Positions 12,195 through 25,214 of a DNA stretch of 64,000 nt are shown here, piece after piece (the first letter of the stretch is position 1; every line of letters starts with the position of its first letter). Origin of the DNA: Chelydra serpentina (Eukaryota; Chordata; Testudines; Chelydridae); contig JBAIAC010000008.1 in the NCBI GenBank assembly GCA_037349315.1, forward strand, positions 37,670,001-37,734,000, given 5' to 3'. The notes under the pieces are model-generated. The model did no database searches and had not been told where the DNA came from. It saw only the letters and a list, made by a program, of their open reading frames with translations. The translations under genes were made by a program, and so were the position numbers.

Positions 12195-12285
12195 AAAATC
12201 TAAGGGCCAGATCCTCAGCTGTTGTAAACTGATGTAGCTCAGTGGGTTTATGCCATTTTATACCTGTTGAATAGACGGCCTTAAA
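12195..12285. repeat. Half of a small palindromic repeat
   Basis: GGGCCAGATCCTCAGCTG with GTAAACTGATGTAGCTCAG corresponds to one arm of a hairpin repeat; related arms are seen at 20155-20257 and about 24720-24775. Confidence 0.45.
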
Positions 12286-12289
12286 CATT

Positions 12290-13699
12290 AATATTGAAGG
12301 GTTTTTTTTCCATTTAATTTATACAGAAAAAAGTGCTAGTGTATGGATATAGTAATTGCTTACTTTTTCAGAGAAATAAAATGTCACCTCAAAGAAGTTT
12401 GTCAAAGCCGCAGTGCACTTCCAAGGCAGTCAGACAGATAGCTGAGTAAAAGAGTACCTTAAGGATCAAGGCCCTCTTCAGTGCATCTAATGTCAACTAA
12501 GTCTACAAGAATTTATTGCAGTTTGTCCATAGGGTAGCTAGATAATTACTGCAAGTAATTATTTCTGATGTTTTAGGAAAGGATTTTCCCTCCCATTATT
12601 ATCTCTCACATGGTATCGTGAACAAGACAAATTTGTGTCTCGGCTGATAAATTTTAATCACAACTTTGTAAGAGTAAAATAACAGTAGTATAATTACCAA
12701 TAGTCCTGTTATATCATCAAATCATGGGGAGTTTTCTGGGTTTCTGGGACTTTGCAATCATATACATGTTCCTCAAAGCTAGGTCATAAGGTCTCTTACG
12801 CATGAGGTCACGAGAGAGAGTGAGCTATGAGCCAATTAGGAAAATTGGGGAAGGTGGGAATGGTAATTGAGGGTAGCAGAGAAGAGGAGACTATTACTGA
12901 ACCATAAGGATGAAGTAATGTTGATGGACCTAAGTATTTTTGAAACAGATTCTGAAACATATTTCCCAAAAGAGTAGAGCCTCTCTAATTCACACATAAT
13001 CATAATTTACACACTAAACATGTTGATCCCTACATCCTGCTAAGCAAAGGTTTATAAATGGGTGCTGTCATATGCTTTCATGTTACTGAAATTTCATGTG
13101 ACAAACTGCATTTCAGAACATCTATTAAGAAATATTAACATACATACATAAAATTCTGTGACACATCATTGTTTTTATTATTTTTGTTCATTTACTTACC
13201 CATTTGCAATAGGTCTCCCAGTCAATGGTGTGAATTAGTGAGGCTGCAGTGTAATATTTGTGCTACTCGATATTCACATACAGGCACACTCATAGTTTCC
13301 AACCTAGTTTAAATTCAACATACATTAAAATGTACAGATTTCTGTGTTAAAATGTGAGTGAGCTGATTTACTCTTTTTTTAAAAAATAGGACATTTAGCA
13401 AGATTTTCACATAGGGGATTTGAATTCCCAATTTCCATACATTTCTACTGGAAATTGAACATCTAATTTGCATAGGTAGCTTTGAAAAACTCATCCTTTG
13501 GGTTTTCAATCCATCCTTTAGTCATCGTTTGTACAGAGGAGCGACAAATAAAACCCAATGTACTTTCTGAACATATAAAGGGGGGAAAATACCAATAATT
13601 TTTATTCATGGCATATTTGAAGCTTAAAATATAGTGAGACCTGAACCAAAATCTTCCTACATAGATGTTGGAAGTACTTCTACTATCTCCTTCTTACAT
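12290..13699. other. AT-rich non-coding stretch
   Basis: No domain-bearing frame, splice-supported exon or clear repeat boundary was recognised. Confidence 0.3.
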
Positions 13700-13905
13700 A
13701 GATGTTGTTCCTGCCTTTGACCCAGCACTGTTCTTGCCATGGACTCGGCCCGTCCCTGCCTTGCCTCACTCCTGCTAGTCTGACCATGACCCACGGCGCC
13801 AACTCTTGACTTCTGATTCCAGCTCTGACATGTGGCTCTAGCATCTGGTCTCTGACTCCAGCTCTGACCCTAGCCTTCTGTTCCTGGCTTCTGACTCCTG
13901 CGCTA
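13700..13905. repeat. CT-rich quasi-repetitive block
   Basis: Variants of TCTGACTCCAGCTCTGAC recur several times (near 13815, 13850 and 13885). The 83-codon minus-strand frame across it is a by-product of this composition. It resembles part of a dispersed repeat, possibly LTR-derived, but I cannot classify it. Confidence 0.35.
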
Positions 13906-16074
13906 AGAGCTAGGTATGGCCACCCAAGTCCCAATCACTGACACTTCCCAAGTGATAGAATGTATCAGAACTAACTCATAGTCTAGTTCCTCCAGATTTA
14001 TTCTCTTTATTCTTTATTTCCAACATCTATTGGGTCTACCAATGAAAGAAAGAAAAGAAAAAAGACAAGAATCTCCATCTGGCTTTTATTTTGTGTGCTC
14101 ATCATACATAGGCCTCAAATATATGTCTTTGCCTGTTATGTTCTATGGGATACTTCCGTTAAGTTTCCTTTTCGATCCATGCTGAGCATAAGAATCATAT
14201 AAGCTTATGTTGAGAATTCAGGTATCTCTCTGGATACAGCAGTGACAAAGCAGGTGGCTGTCCCTAGGGACACTAGAAAAGGAAACTCTCTAGCTGAGTT
14301 GCATTAATGCTGCTGGCTCAACAGCTGGCATTTCCCAATAGTGACTGTTGTGGGAGTTAAAATATAAATGCAGGATCAAATACCAGAATACTATAATAAT
14401 ATGCAAACTAAAAACTATGAGAGAATAATTTCACAGTGTAAAAAATTGCAGTTAACTTTAAAATTGTGATAACTTTAAAGCCACATGCTCTACTCAAATG
14501 TATACACTACACAGCTTTAATTAGGACTGGACTCTCAGACCCCAAAATCCCTAGAAAACCTCTTCTTTACAGGTAAGGGCAGGACTTCTGGGACAGAATG
14601 TATTTTCCGTGAGCAGAAAAAAATTCTGCTATACATATGAATTCTGCTCATGCACAGTGGCGCAGAAATCCCCAACAACTACTTTGTTGCTATTTGGGCA
14701 CTTAAATAAGCAGCCTGACTTTCCAAGATGCTAGGCATCCAGAAGCAGCTTTTGAAGTCATTGGGAACCTTCACGAGCAATGGGGAACCCCTTGGATCAG
14801 ATTGCAGGACGTACATATACATTTTGGTGAAAGCAGATATTGGGACTTGCTGCTGAGATTTTTAAAACAGAGAAGAACATTTCTTTAGTGAAGAAATGCA
14901 ATGTTTTTTTAGTGACAAAACATATTACAATTTGGGTAGAAGTGGAAATATTTTATAAAGGTTAGGGCATCCATTTAGGAAATGGAAACAATCTCTGGTG
15001 ATCTGTCCCACATCTAGAATTCTGAATTCTGCATATGGAATACATGAATGAATCAACTGCTATGAACAATTCCTATAAACTGTGTAGCTGAAATTTGTTC
15101 ACATAACTTATTCTTTGAACAATTTCCAATTACAAACAAATTAGTAATAATTGTGATATGTTCACAGACAATTTAGGCACAGAAAAAGGGCTACATTCTT
15201 AGAATAAATTGTTCACAATGAGAAATTCAACCAACTCTAGTCTCCATTCAATGAATGCACATAATTCCTATTAGTGTTAATGAGAGTAGTACACACGAAC
15301 AGTAGGGAGAATATGCAAGTACTATAATTGCCTAAATAATTTTTTCTTTTCCTTTTTTTCCAAAGCTTTTAGAAATTTTAATGGGGATGCATAAGTATAA
15401 AGGTAATATTCCCTTGAATTGTAAACACCGTCATGTAAACACCCTTTTATTATGTTGTATTAATATTAGAACAGAAACACAGCAAATCCAGGTCCATGAC
15501 CTGCTACAGTTGTCTTTAAATACCTTTCAAACTGCCAAGATATATTTTGTTAGACAACGTGGAGTTATTGTATTACTTTTCCTCCATTGTTAGATTTTTA
15601 TTTACTTATCTGGGAAATAGGATTTCTCCTTGTTTTATAAACCACAATCTGGGACAAATCATTATCAAATTTCCTCTACAGTGGTTCTGGTTATATTCAC
15701 CCATGATACACTATCAAACCTGTTTATTGCAATCTTCTATATTTTGTGTGTAACATCAACCATCACTTTATTTCATGTGGTAATTAATTGGAGCCCCTGT
15801 TAGACACAGAACAGATTCTGAGCGTACAAAGAGCAGAACTGTAAATTAGCTTGTCAAGGCTCATAAATCATCTGCTGTCCAAAGAGTACAGATCCTGCAT
15901 ACTATTTTCTGTTTCAGATTTGTGCTATTGAATTTATTAGATGCTTCCTCAAATGGGGAGTGGTTTTGACATGGAGTCCATTGCTACAGAAGATAAAGAT
16001 GATTTTAAGAGGCCTGAAAAAGGAGATTCCAAATTCACTCCCCTAGGGATAACCAGGTATAATCACTCACCAAA
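13906..16074. other. Mostly non-coding; one small repeat piece
   Basis: Around 14600-14670 the words GAGCAGAAAAAAATTCTGC and ATTCTGCTCATGCACAGTGG look like a hairpin repeat fragment. The rest is AT-rich with no supported gene. Confidence 0.3.
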
Positions 16075-16190
16075 GTGAGGAATCATGGCTTAATGGCTAA
16101 AGCACATGAATGAGATTCACTGGAACTGGGTTTTGTTTCTAGCCTTGCTACTGGGCTGGGCAGGCAAACCCACACCATAGGCTCTTAGAC
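16075..16190 (+). repeat. MIR-like SINE, 5' part
   Basis: ATGGCTTAATGGCTAAAGCA, then CTGGAACTGGG, then TTTCTAGCCTTGCTACTGG follows the tRNA-like head of MIR in the forward direction. Diverged and truncated. Confidence 0.4.
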
Positions 16191-17640
16191 AGGCTGCTTC
16201 TCTCTCTGCAGCTTCAGCCCAACATGGCTCAACCCTGCTCCCACCACTGCTGCTCCATTCTGTCCATTACCTCAAAGCTGCTGCCGCTTCTCTGCACCAT
16301 CGGTTTCTTCAAAGCTGCCCTCAGCTCTGCACAATCTACTAGTCTGCCGCAATCTGAGTTTAGGGTTTTAGACATAGACCAGTAGTATCTATGACTCTTT
16401 ACAGAGTCCAAATCACCAGACAGCTACTCCCGGCAAATGGCAAAAATATTTTTCCTCCAAACTCTGTCCAGGATCTATGCCTGACAGTCTCAGGGAGGCT
16501 GGCCACAGGCACTGTCATTGTATTTCCCAACAAGATCAATAAGTATTTTATTATTCCCAAACTCAAGATGTATCTGTTCTTTAACCAAAATGCCTCAAAC
16601 TGTCACAAAACTAAAATGCAAATGAGAACTGGGCTATTCAGTCAATTCCCTTTGCTCTCCAACAGATGCTGACAGATAGCTCCCTCCCCAACATAACCCC
16701 TGCATATCTGCAGCCCTTAAGCTGCTCTGGGCCATTCTTCCCCCTTTTCATCAACAGATGACAGTAGAAAGCTTTTTACTCTCTTACTTCATGCCAAGGG
16801 GATAGATTAGATAGATAGATTCTATGGCCTGATTCTTTTCTCATTCATACCACTTTTATAGCAGTGGATAATCAGAATTATATAGTTATTGCATGGTATC
16901 ACTACCATGCAAATATGACTTGCAACAATCATACAATTAGGATTAATGCATAATAGTGTTTATGGTTCCAGATTTGATTAAACTAACTTTTAGTTAGTTA
17001 ATCAGACATTTTGGGTTTTGTTTTATTATTTTTCCCTTTCAGAGGGTCACTACAGGGCACAGCTGAGGTTGTTTGGGGGCCTAAAGTTCATGCTTCTATA
17101 TATTAATAAGCATGGATTTATTTTAAGTGACAATTGCTAGTTAAAAAGTATGGGGAATATAAGCAAACAATCACAAAATAAATTAAGGCATCTGTAGAAA
17201 AAAATACTATAAAATTAAGTATGAATGTGCAAGATATAGAGTACTTCCAGGGTGACTAAAGGAATGTAATTAAATGCAAAAGGATAATAGAGAAAACACA
17301 ACAAACAGTAAGCAATGTATAATATCCTCTTGCATGAGCAAGACTGTGGTTGGTAAATACAAAAACATCAATTACGTTTCCCCTTAAAGAGTTACTATAT
17401 TTTTCGCATGTTTAGAAAACATTTTTTTTCAAAGTGATTAAATATATTATACTCCTTTTCAAGCTGGAAAATAACTTCAGATCAGTGCTGTCCACAATGC
17501 AAAGAATATTACTTACTATTTTATTTAGGACAGATTCTACCACCCTTCTTCATGTAGAGTAGCATTTTATTCCATAAATAATTGCATTTTCTGCAACTGG
17601 ACTATTTATGGAGTAAAATATGAGTAAAATAGGTTGGTTC
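16191..17640. other. Non-coding, nothing firm
   Basis: A short (GATA)n-like run lies near 16803-16820. No gene or complete repeat could be defined. Confidence 0.3.
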
Positions 17641-17649
17641 TGCCACTAC

Positions 17650-17760
17650 GCTGGTTATATTTCAATACTAGTCAAAGGCCCCAGTCATGAGTGTGACAGA
17701 TGCTGTACAAACACATAAGAAAACATGGTCCATGCCTTGAACAACCTAAGACCCCAATCC
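17650..17760 (+). repeat. SINE-like repeat tail
   Basis: AAAGGCCCCAGTCATGAG, GCTGTACAAACACATAAG and AACATGGTCCATGCC match the block seen next to the MIR-like copy at 10805 and, in reverse, at 28725 and 38130. Confidence 0.5.
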
Positions 17761-19289
17761 TGAAACTTGTGGGCATCCAATTAGAGAATCAAGGCCTAAA
17801 ATGAAATGAGCAATCAAACTGCATTTTCCAACTGAAACTCTAAGCCTTAGAGTCTAAGGAATTGAGGCATAATGTAATTGTGCTAGATTGTCATTTCCCC
17901 AGTATACTGGGATGAAGGCTCCCAATATTTAGAACAGTGCTATGATAGCTTTAAAAAACATAAGAGGTCAAGGTGTCAGTTCTATACTCATGCAAAGAAT
18001 AATACGTTCAGCTACACACCAGGCTGGAATGCTTCACTATTTACACATAAGGAAGAATACTGTCCAAGGAATAATCAGTACTATTTCATGAAGCACCTGG
18101 ATTTAATGTAGAATTTCCCATCCATATACTGAATAGGTCCAGCACTTTTTATCTGATGATACAAAATGAGATCAAAGCACAGTCTACACATGCAACTACA
18201 TCCATTTGGTTTTCTGCCCCAAAGCCTTCCCAGGAAAGTACTAAGGTAACTTTTGTAGAATAATTCAGTTAGAGATGTTATATATCTAATTCTATGTTAT
18301 AACTCCTGGATTAACATAAGAATTTAGCCCTATGTATTCACCTGATTCAGGGCCTAGTTTCAGAATGTTATAAGTGCCTTCAGCTCTTCAAAGAATGTTG
18401 AGGATGATCAGAGTTGGCACCAGGGGGCTACTACCCCTGAATGGATCTTTAATGGCTCCCAGTGGAGCAGATTACTGTCATACCAGTGAAAATGGTCCAT
18501 GGTAATTATCTTGCATACACTGCAGTTTATTTGAGAAGGAATTACACAAGTGGTAAATGGTTACATTAAGCACATAACTCCTATGTTAAACATTAAACAA
18601 CTATACATTAAGGGCTATACATTCCTCTTAGCGAGCCTCTCTTCCAGAAACATACACAAACAGGCCCTGTGCTAGCCTCACACAGTTCCTGCTTGGCAAA
18701 CAGAGAAGGTGGTTACCAATTCTGTGGATGGCTTCTTCTCTCCAGGCCTGGTCTCCTCAGCTCTTTGGTCTGTCTCGGATTCCCTCGAGGCAAGGCCTTG
18801 GGTGCCTGGAGACCCCTCTGGTTCATAGTCCTATTCAAGCCCACGGAGCAGAGTTTTGGCTACTCTGTCTAGCAGCATTGCTTCTTTAAGTGTTAATTAA
18901 GGAATCCCTCAACAGTAATTTAATTTGCTTGATTTTTATATTCTTTTTCTTTAAAGGAGTCACATGTCTTAAAAGCATGCCCAGTGGGTGTGTGGCTACT
19001 AATTTTTATCTAATTAATACTTTAGTAGGAGACTGCAGAGTGGTGCCAACTGAATATTATCCACATTCACTCCCTTATCAATCATTCACTTCAGCTCCCT
19101 ATGTGATGTTTTTCAACAGGGTCGAGATGCCCCGGTCAGCCCATGCTCCTGTGGAAGTCGGTAAAGGGAATTTGGATGCAGGCCTCTATATGAGCAAGAG
19201 TCAGGCTAACTCTAGCTGTAATAATGCAAGATTTGTAGAAGCAGGGCTCACATTAGAAGCGGGTAAAAAGGCAGCAGAGTAGAGTCAGC
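17761..19289. other. Non-coding, partly repeat-like
   Basis: A more GC-rich piece at 18660-18860 and another at 19110-19280 look like dispersed repeats, but no ends or relatives in this window could be fixed. Confidence 0.25.
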
Positions 19290-19556
19290 ATGACCCAACC
19301 TTGAGATAGCTATGTTTTAAAAACAAAAATACAAAAATGGGCAAGACATAATATAAACAAACTGTTGATCATTACTGTATGTAACAAAAAGTATAAATGC
19401 TTGCCTTAATTGTTTATCTTTTAAGAGACCTGCCTAGGAGGGGGAAACCCTGTGTCCTAGTGCACTCTCTCCCTCTGTGCAATTGCTTGAGTTAATAAAA
19501 TGTATCTGCCTTGCTGCACCCAAAGAAAGAGTGAGAACTCTGTTTTTCTCCGACAC
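19290..19556 (+). repeat. Possible solo LTR (3' portion)
   Basis: A TATA-like GTATAAATGCTTGCC lies at about 19391. About 100 bases on is an AATAAA signal (around 19495), then a T-rich run and TTTTTCTCCGACA, a common retroviral LTR ending in CA near 19556. This spacing fits a promoter, R and U5. No internal gag or pol sequence is visible, and the left end is undefined. Annotated as a fossil retroviral-type LTR candidate only. Confidence 0.4.
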
Positions 19557-20154
19557 TCCACTCGGGATGTTTTACATGTGTTGTTTGCTTTCAAGTGGAC
19601 ATACTTGCCGACTCAAAGATCAGTATTGCCACAGCATGGCAATGGAGCCACAGCATAGAGCCAGTCAATTTCACCTCTGGCATCTGCCTGATGCTAACAG
19701 AAGGATTCTGCTCCCAGAATCCTCTTTTGCAGTTCAGTCATGTCAAGCCATATTCTCCCACCATTCATTCAGTAAGGCCACACCAATTTGGCACCATCCC
19801 AACACTCAGCACCTAATATAATTGGTCCTCAAGTCAGGTGAACTGCTGAACTCAGAGATCCAAATAAATTCACTGGAGTTACTCAAGAGGCAAATGTGCC
19901 AAGTAAAGTGAGATTGGGTCTTGAGGTATTCATTACATTTCAGTGAGCACTCTGCACCTTTCAGGAATGAGGCACACTAATGATACAGCCATAGAACTAA
20001 ATGGCCCAGTGTCTGCCCTTCCCATTCTCTAGATGACTAGATGATTTTTAATGATTTTATAATCATGTTAAAGGAAAAGCATATTTTTATGAGCCATGAT
20101 TTGTGGAACTTAACACATTTTCGTATCATTGGGCTCTGACTCTCTGTTGATGTA
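19557..20154. other. Non-coding, nothing recognised
   Basis: No supported gene or repeat family. Confidence 0.3.
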
Positions 20155-20256
20155 AATTGGGGCAACTCCATTATTGTTAATGATTGACACCACCATAGAT
20201 CATTTACTTCATAACCTATGCCAATTTACATCTGCTGAAGATCTGGATCATTATTT
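20155..20256. repeat. Small palindromic repeat
   Basis: GTAAATTGGGGCAACTCCAT on the left pairs loosely with ATGCCAATTTACATCTGC on the right, then AGATCTGGATCA. Same hairpin family as 12195-12285. Confidence 0.5.
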
Positions 20257-20264
20257 GTTATGAA

Positions 20265-20610
20265 CAGGACTGGGGTTGAACATTTTTCCTATGGAATAGT
20301 TTTCCATTGGAAAATGCCGATTTGATAAAATCAAAATATTTTGTGAGAAAGAATCAATTTTATCAAAATTTTAAACAGGAAATTATTTTGGTTTTGTAAG
20401 GTAAAAATGTTTTATTTTGATGTTATCAGCTTAATCAATTATAATTATATTATATTATATTATATTATACTAAGGTTTTGATACTATACTATACCGATTT
20501 AACAAAAAAGTAGAGATTTTTTCTTTTCATCTGAATTTGGGATGAAATAAAATTTTTAAATCTTGGAATTTTCTGGTGGACTGAAATTTCTTTTTTTTTG
20601 ATGAGCCCTA
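20265..20610. mobile_element. Palindromic TAGAG-family element with AT core
   Basis: Left end CAGGACTGGGG; right end GATGAGCCCTA. The flanks GTTATGAA (20257-20264) and ATTATGAG (20611-20618) match at 6 of 8 positions, consistent with an 8-bp target duplication. Arms include TTTTATTTTGATGTTATC and TTTTGAT words in inverted order around a (TTATA)n block at about 20445-20480. No coding capacity. Confidence 0.65.
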
Positions 20611-20618
20611 ATTATGAG

Positions 20619-21564
20619 CTAGATCCTGCACCCCTTACTTACATTGAGGTGTATCTTACTTTGAAAGCAGACCCAATGATTTATATAGGACTATGTATGT
20701 ATTAAGGTACAACTGAACAAAGTTTTAGAGTACTTTAATTATACTATAAAAATCAAACCAAGCACCATCCAGTTATCAATTATTTTTATTAACTAGTCAG
20801 TGATTAATTTACAGAATTTTTATTTGTTGGCACTGGATGGGGCCACATCAGTACCTATTTCATGGTACAGTATTGAGAATCTGAAGTAAAAGATATAATG
20901 AGGGGCCTGTGTCAGCAAATGCTTTGAAGCCTGGCATGAATTTGGGCAGATATGTTAATGCCATCAGCTATTTTTGGATTGTCCATATCAGAAGCTCATT
21001 TAATGGAAGTGACCACATACTAGGTAGACAAGGACATAGCTCATTCATCAATATATACGTAGGTGTTTCCTTTTATATCAGGCTGTTGTGACCCATAATG
21101 TATTTTTAAAATTATGAAATCTATGAGCTGCCTGTATTTCTCCTTCAGATAGTAAATGTTTGTTACCCATTGAGGGAAAGCAGAGAGAAGAATTGGAATG
21201 GAGGAGATGAGAACAAGAGTATGATATATAGAGATGCTTTGTTCATCTCTTCCAATGTGCTGTATTTTGCTACATAATTGTGGTTTGAATGTACACAACT
21301 GTAACTGTGAAATTCATATATATAGACCTGTTTTTTGTTGACTTCTTGATAGATTATAGTTTACTCTCAGGCCTGTGTAGGGGGTAGCATATGGCTGCAC
21401 ACCCCATGAGGTGCTCTGGAAAGGGACTTTGACAACCTTCTGAGTCACATCCTATGTAGCTTCTGTTTTGCATAGAGGGAGACAGGGAGAATATGCTGAC
21501 TTTGCATCCAGGTAGCTCTGGCTTGTGTATAATGAAGGCTCCATCCACTCCCCATAGTTTTACA
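20619..21564. other. Non-coding, nothing firm
   Basis: AT-rich; no supported gene. Confidence 0.3.
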
Positions 21565-21850
21565 GAGTTGAAAGCCAGAAGAGGAACTACTAGACCATTT
21601 AATCTGAGTCCCTGTGTAACACATGTCCTTAAATTTGACCTAGTTATCTGAATATGGCACCCGATAACTTGTTTTTGACTAAAGCAGACCTTCCAGATAG
21701 GCACCGAGTCCTGATATGAAGACATCAAGTGGTGGAGAATCTACTACTTCCCTTGGTAGTTTGCTCCATTGGTTAACCACCCTCACTGTTAAAAATGTGT
21801 CTTATTTCCAGTTTGAGTTTGTCTGGCTTCAGCTTCCAGAGGAAGGTGTA
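21565..21850 (-). repeat. CR1/L3-type LINE 3' fragment
   Basis: AGAGGAACTACTAGACCATT, TTTGACTAAAGCAGACC, GATATGAAGACATCAAG, GGAGAATCTACTACTTCC and CTTATTTCCAGTTTGAG follow the order of the CR1 3' region in reverse complement, in the same orientation as 11885-12090 but longer. The encoded C-terminal RT tail has many stops. Confidence 0.75.
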
Positions 21851-24669
21851 CTCATGATTTAACTAGCTTGGTTCAATCCCCATTATGTGGACAATTTTAT
21901 TTTAGTTTAAAAGATTCTTATATTGATTTAGCTGAAGTTGGTAATGAAACATCTTAATCTAAATTGATGTGAGCCACTCTCAAACCAAAGTAAGAGTGTC
22001 TACACCAGAGGATTGCAATCGATACAACTTTCTCATGGAGGCAAAGTCTAAGATTGACAATAGTGATACAAATGTATTTTGTGGAGATTTCAGTATTCAG
22101 AAAAACAGAAATACCCCAAAAAACAAATTATTGTGTCAATCAGCTGAACAGAACTTCAGTTCTCTCACCTTCCTATCAGGCCTGTAAAACTAGTACATGA
22201 ATAGAGAACACACTTCTAAAACCACTAAGTAATTAAAAATCCATGCACTATATTCAATGGATAAGTCGGTGCCCCACCTCAGGAATCATTTTACAGTCAC
22301 TGAACAACGTCTAACAAAGCATATAAGAAAGCACAGATAAGCAAAGTCAAAGAAAGACATCAGTTCAGTGTTCCTTCCTCTGAAGGTTACTTTTCAAATT
22401 TCCATGTAGTTGATTTTTCTCTTCAATAATCTTTCTCCAGCAATTTCTGGGTCAGAGGAAAACATTATTGTTCTTTCTAGAACAAGAACATTTTATTTGC
22501 ATGAATGACTAGTGTTTGACTGAAAACAAAATGGAAGCAGAATTTCCTTATCAATATAATATTTTTGTATATTGCATTCAAGAGACATTTCTCCTTTGAT
22601 GGGTGACTAGACTCAGATCTGGGAATATCAGTGGGTGCTAGTCTTCATTTCAATTTCTGATTTTCTTTGAGCTGCAGCAAAGTTTTCTCTCTTTCTTAGG
22701 CAGCTGTGAAAGTAAAAATCATGGTGCTTCTATCCACAGATTACCCATGTGTGGAATCCTGTAGCTCATTTGCTCTGCATATAAGGTTACCTTCATATTC
22801 ATGAGGGGAAGGGATCTTATTTTTGATAGCTTCACTAACTGCAAAATGACTGTCCTGGCAACCCAAGGATCCTTGAGATTTGTTTCTCTTCCTTGCGTTT
22901 CCAGCTATTCTATCTGCCTACTGGCTCTCAGAACTTGTTTATCCTGGGGTCTTTTAATTCCTGCAGCATCATTTCATTCTCTGTTTCCTCAATTTACTTT
23001 ACATAAATCATCAAGACTTTCAATTTAAAATCTACCATGATAAAGGAACAGTTTCCACCTTCTTGTCAAAAGCTTGACATTTATATTCTAGCGTTCTGTG
23101 TATTATATTTTGTCTGACTTCTTTTAATTGGGAGATCTCTGTTGGATATTACACACTGCTGAAGATGGGGGAGAAAAAGAAATGTCTGTATTGACCTTGG
23201 AAGAAAGTTAACGGAATTAGAACCATCATTTTCTTCACTTTTTTCTAATGTATATTAACTTTTTTCTAATTTATTCTGGAGGCCACCAATAAATTACTCC
23301 CACCTGATCCAGAGCAGGATTGTAACTCAGATGCGCATCTCTGTATGTCACAAAACCTCCCTGTTGCTATCCCTGGGTTGGTGCAACTTAGTCACTGTTC
23401 TTTGCCTAGGACTGTACCTAAAGTCAACATCTATGCCTTATTTTTTGAAAAAAGTCATAAGTAGTCAGATTTAATATAAATACTGAGGTCTTAATACACT
23501 GCGACTTTTCATGTTGCGTCTTAGATATTTCCATGGTGGCTGTGAATGACTGAAATTGCTAATACAGGGATATGACTACTATGTGTCTCTCTGCATGTGT
23601 GTACATATAATCAGTAGTCAGTAGTAGTGGAACGAGGACATGTATTAGAAAGGAGTAAAACTCACCCTTTGAAAATATTTTAGAGCAGAGATATCAACTG
23701 CAGGGAAGGGAAAATCCTAAAGGGTTCAGTGTAGTAAAGTAATTTACAGTAGAACAGTTTTCTCATGGAAAATTACTGAGAATGCAATGAGGCACATTTT
23801 TCCAACTAAAAAAAATTATTTTACTTCTTGTGAGTATGAATAATTGAAGTCTCATACTCACAGCTCTTGGCTGGTTGGATCTCCTCCTGGGACTGACTCC
23901 TTCAGCAGTGCTTTCAGCATTGCTTTTTTTCACAGTCCCTTTTCTCTGCTCTAAGACCCTCTCATTATCTTCACTTCAAGCCTCTTCTCCCAATCCTCTA
24001 AAAATCAAATCCTGTACTGCTCGCATGTCAGACATGAATGCTTGAACAATTTTCTAACTGAGATTTTAAAAGTGATATTAGGATCACAACTTTCCTGCTC
24101 TATTCAACCACCCACAGAGAGATGTCGTGATATGACACTCCCAACCCCAGCCTTGAAATATAAGCACTGTGCACAAAACAAATGCACTTCAGATGTGAAA
24201 GAGTGGAAATTTGAGGATGGGGCTGGAGCTCCGTGAATGGCTCAGGGACTGTTAATGAGATGCAATCCCAGCAGCTGTACTAGAGGAATTCTGTAAAGGC
24301 AGTGTTTATAAACATTCATTTGAATTCAGAGCAGCTGTTCAGTTCGACCATGCTTTTGCACCTTATTATTTACTATTTGTGAACATTCATGCAAATTGGT
24401 TTTTGTTGGCAGAGATGTTTGGAGAATACCTGCTCCTGTATTCATATGTGAACAAGGGAATTCAGGCATGAAGAAAAGTAAAGTATTCATCACTATTCAT
24501 CACTGCTATGTTTAAAAGTTTCTGTCATCTGATGAGGGAGCTGAAACAATGCCATGTGATATAGGTGAGTAACTACACACCACAAATACCAAACAACAAA
24601 GAGTGGAGGTGAACAGTTGGTGACCAATCCATAGGCTGAAGATTATGTACCATAAACACTGGCCAATAC
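21851..24669. other. AT-rich non-coding stretch
   Basis: No splice-supported exon, RNA gene or repeat boundary was recognised. Frames such as 22801-23028 have no domain. Confidence 0.3.
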
Positions 24670-24997
24670 TTGCACATAATTAATATATCCATAGACATCA
24701 GCATCAGTTCATGATTTGCTATCCAGCTCCTCAGTTGCTGTAAATCAGCATAGCTCCACTGCAGTCTCAGCAGGAATGCCAAGGATATAATGGGTCAAGG
24801 AAACCAAGTTAACCTCTGAGCTTTGAAAGGATCCTTGAGGTCATTGTTAAGACTTGTTATTTCTGCAGATTTGAGTAGCTTTACTCCTACTGATTATAAT
24901 ACACTGCACTTTTCTAAATGTATTATTGTTTTATTGTACCAGATAGACATCATAAAATAAAACAATAATTAATAATTAATAATAATGACACCATGGG
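24670..24997. repeat. Hairpin-repeat arm and AT tract
   Basis: CAGTTGCTGTAAATCAGCAT and AGCTCCACTGCAGT (24730-24775) belong to the hairpin family seen at 12195 and 20155. The right side ends in an AATAATTAATAATTAATAA tract near 24962-24985. Confidence 0.4.
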
Positions 24998-25205
24998 TAG
25001 TCTGTGTGGCTGTAAAACTGCAGTGTATATGTTTGGGTTTGGGCTGGAGAAAAACTACAAGAGGGGAGGGTCCCAGAGCTCAGGCTCCAGCCTGACCCCA
25101 AATCTCTACACAACAATTTTACAGTCCCATCGCCAGAGCTCAGTGAGCTTGAGTCAGTTGACATGGGCCAGCCACAAGTGTTTAATTGCAGTGTAGACAT
25201 AGCTA
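24998..25205. mobile_element. GC-richer inverted-repeat element
   Basis: GGCTGTAAAACTGCAGTGTA on the left pairs loosely with TTTAATTGCAGTGTAGACAT on the right in a sub-repeat pattern, and GGCTGGAG with CTCCAGCC and GGTCCCAGAGCTCAGG inside form hairpins. No coding capacity. Confidence 0.45.
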
Positions 25206-25214
25206 ATTATGTTA

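Noticed and set aside
13683..13934. 83-codon minus-strand frame
   Set aside because: Its RAGVRSQE-like repeats reflect the quasi-tandem CT-rich DNA and not a protein family.
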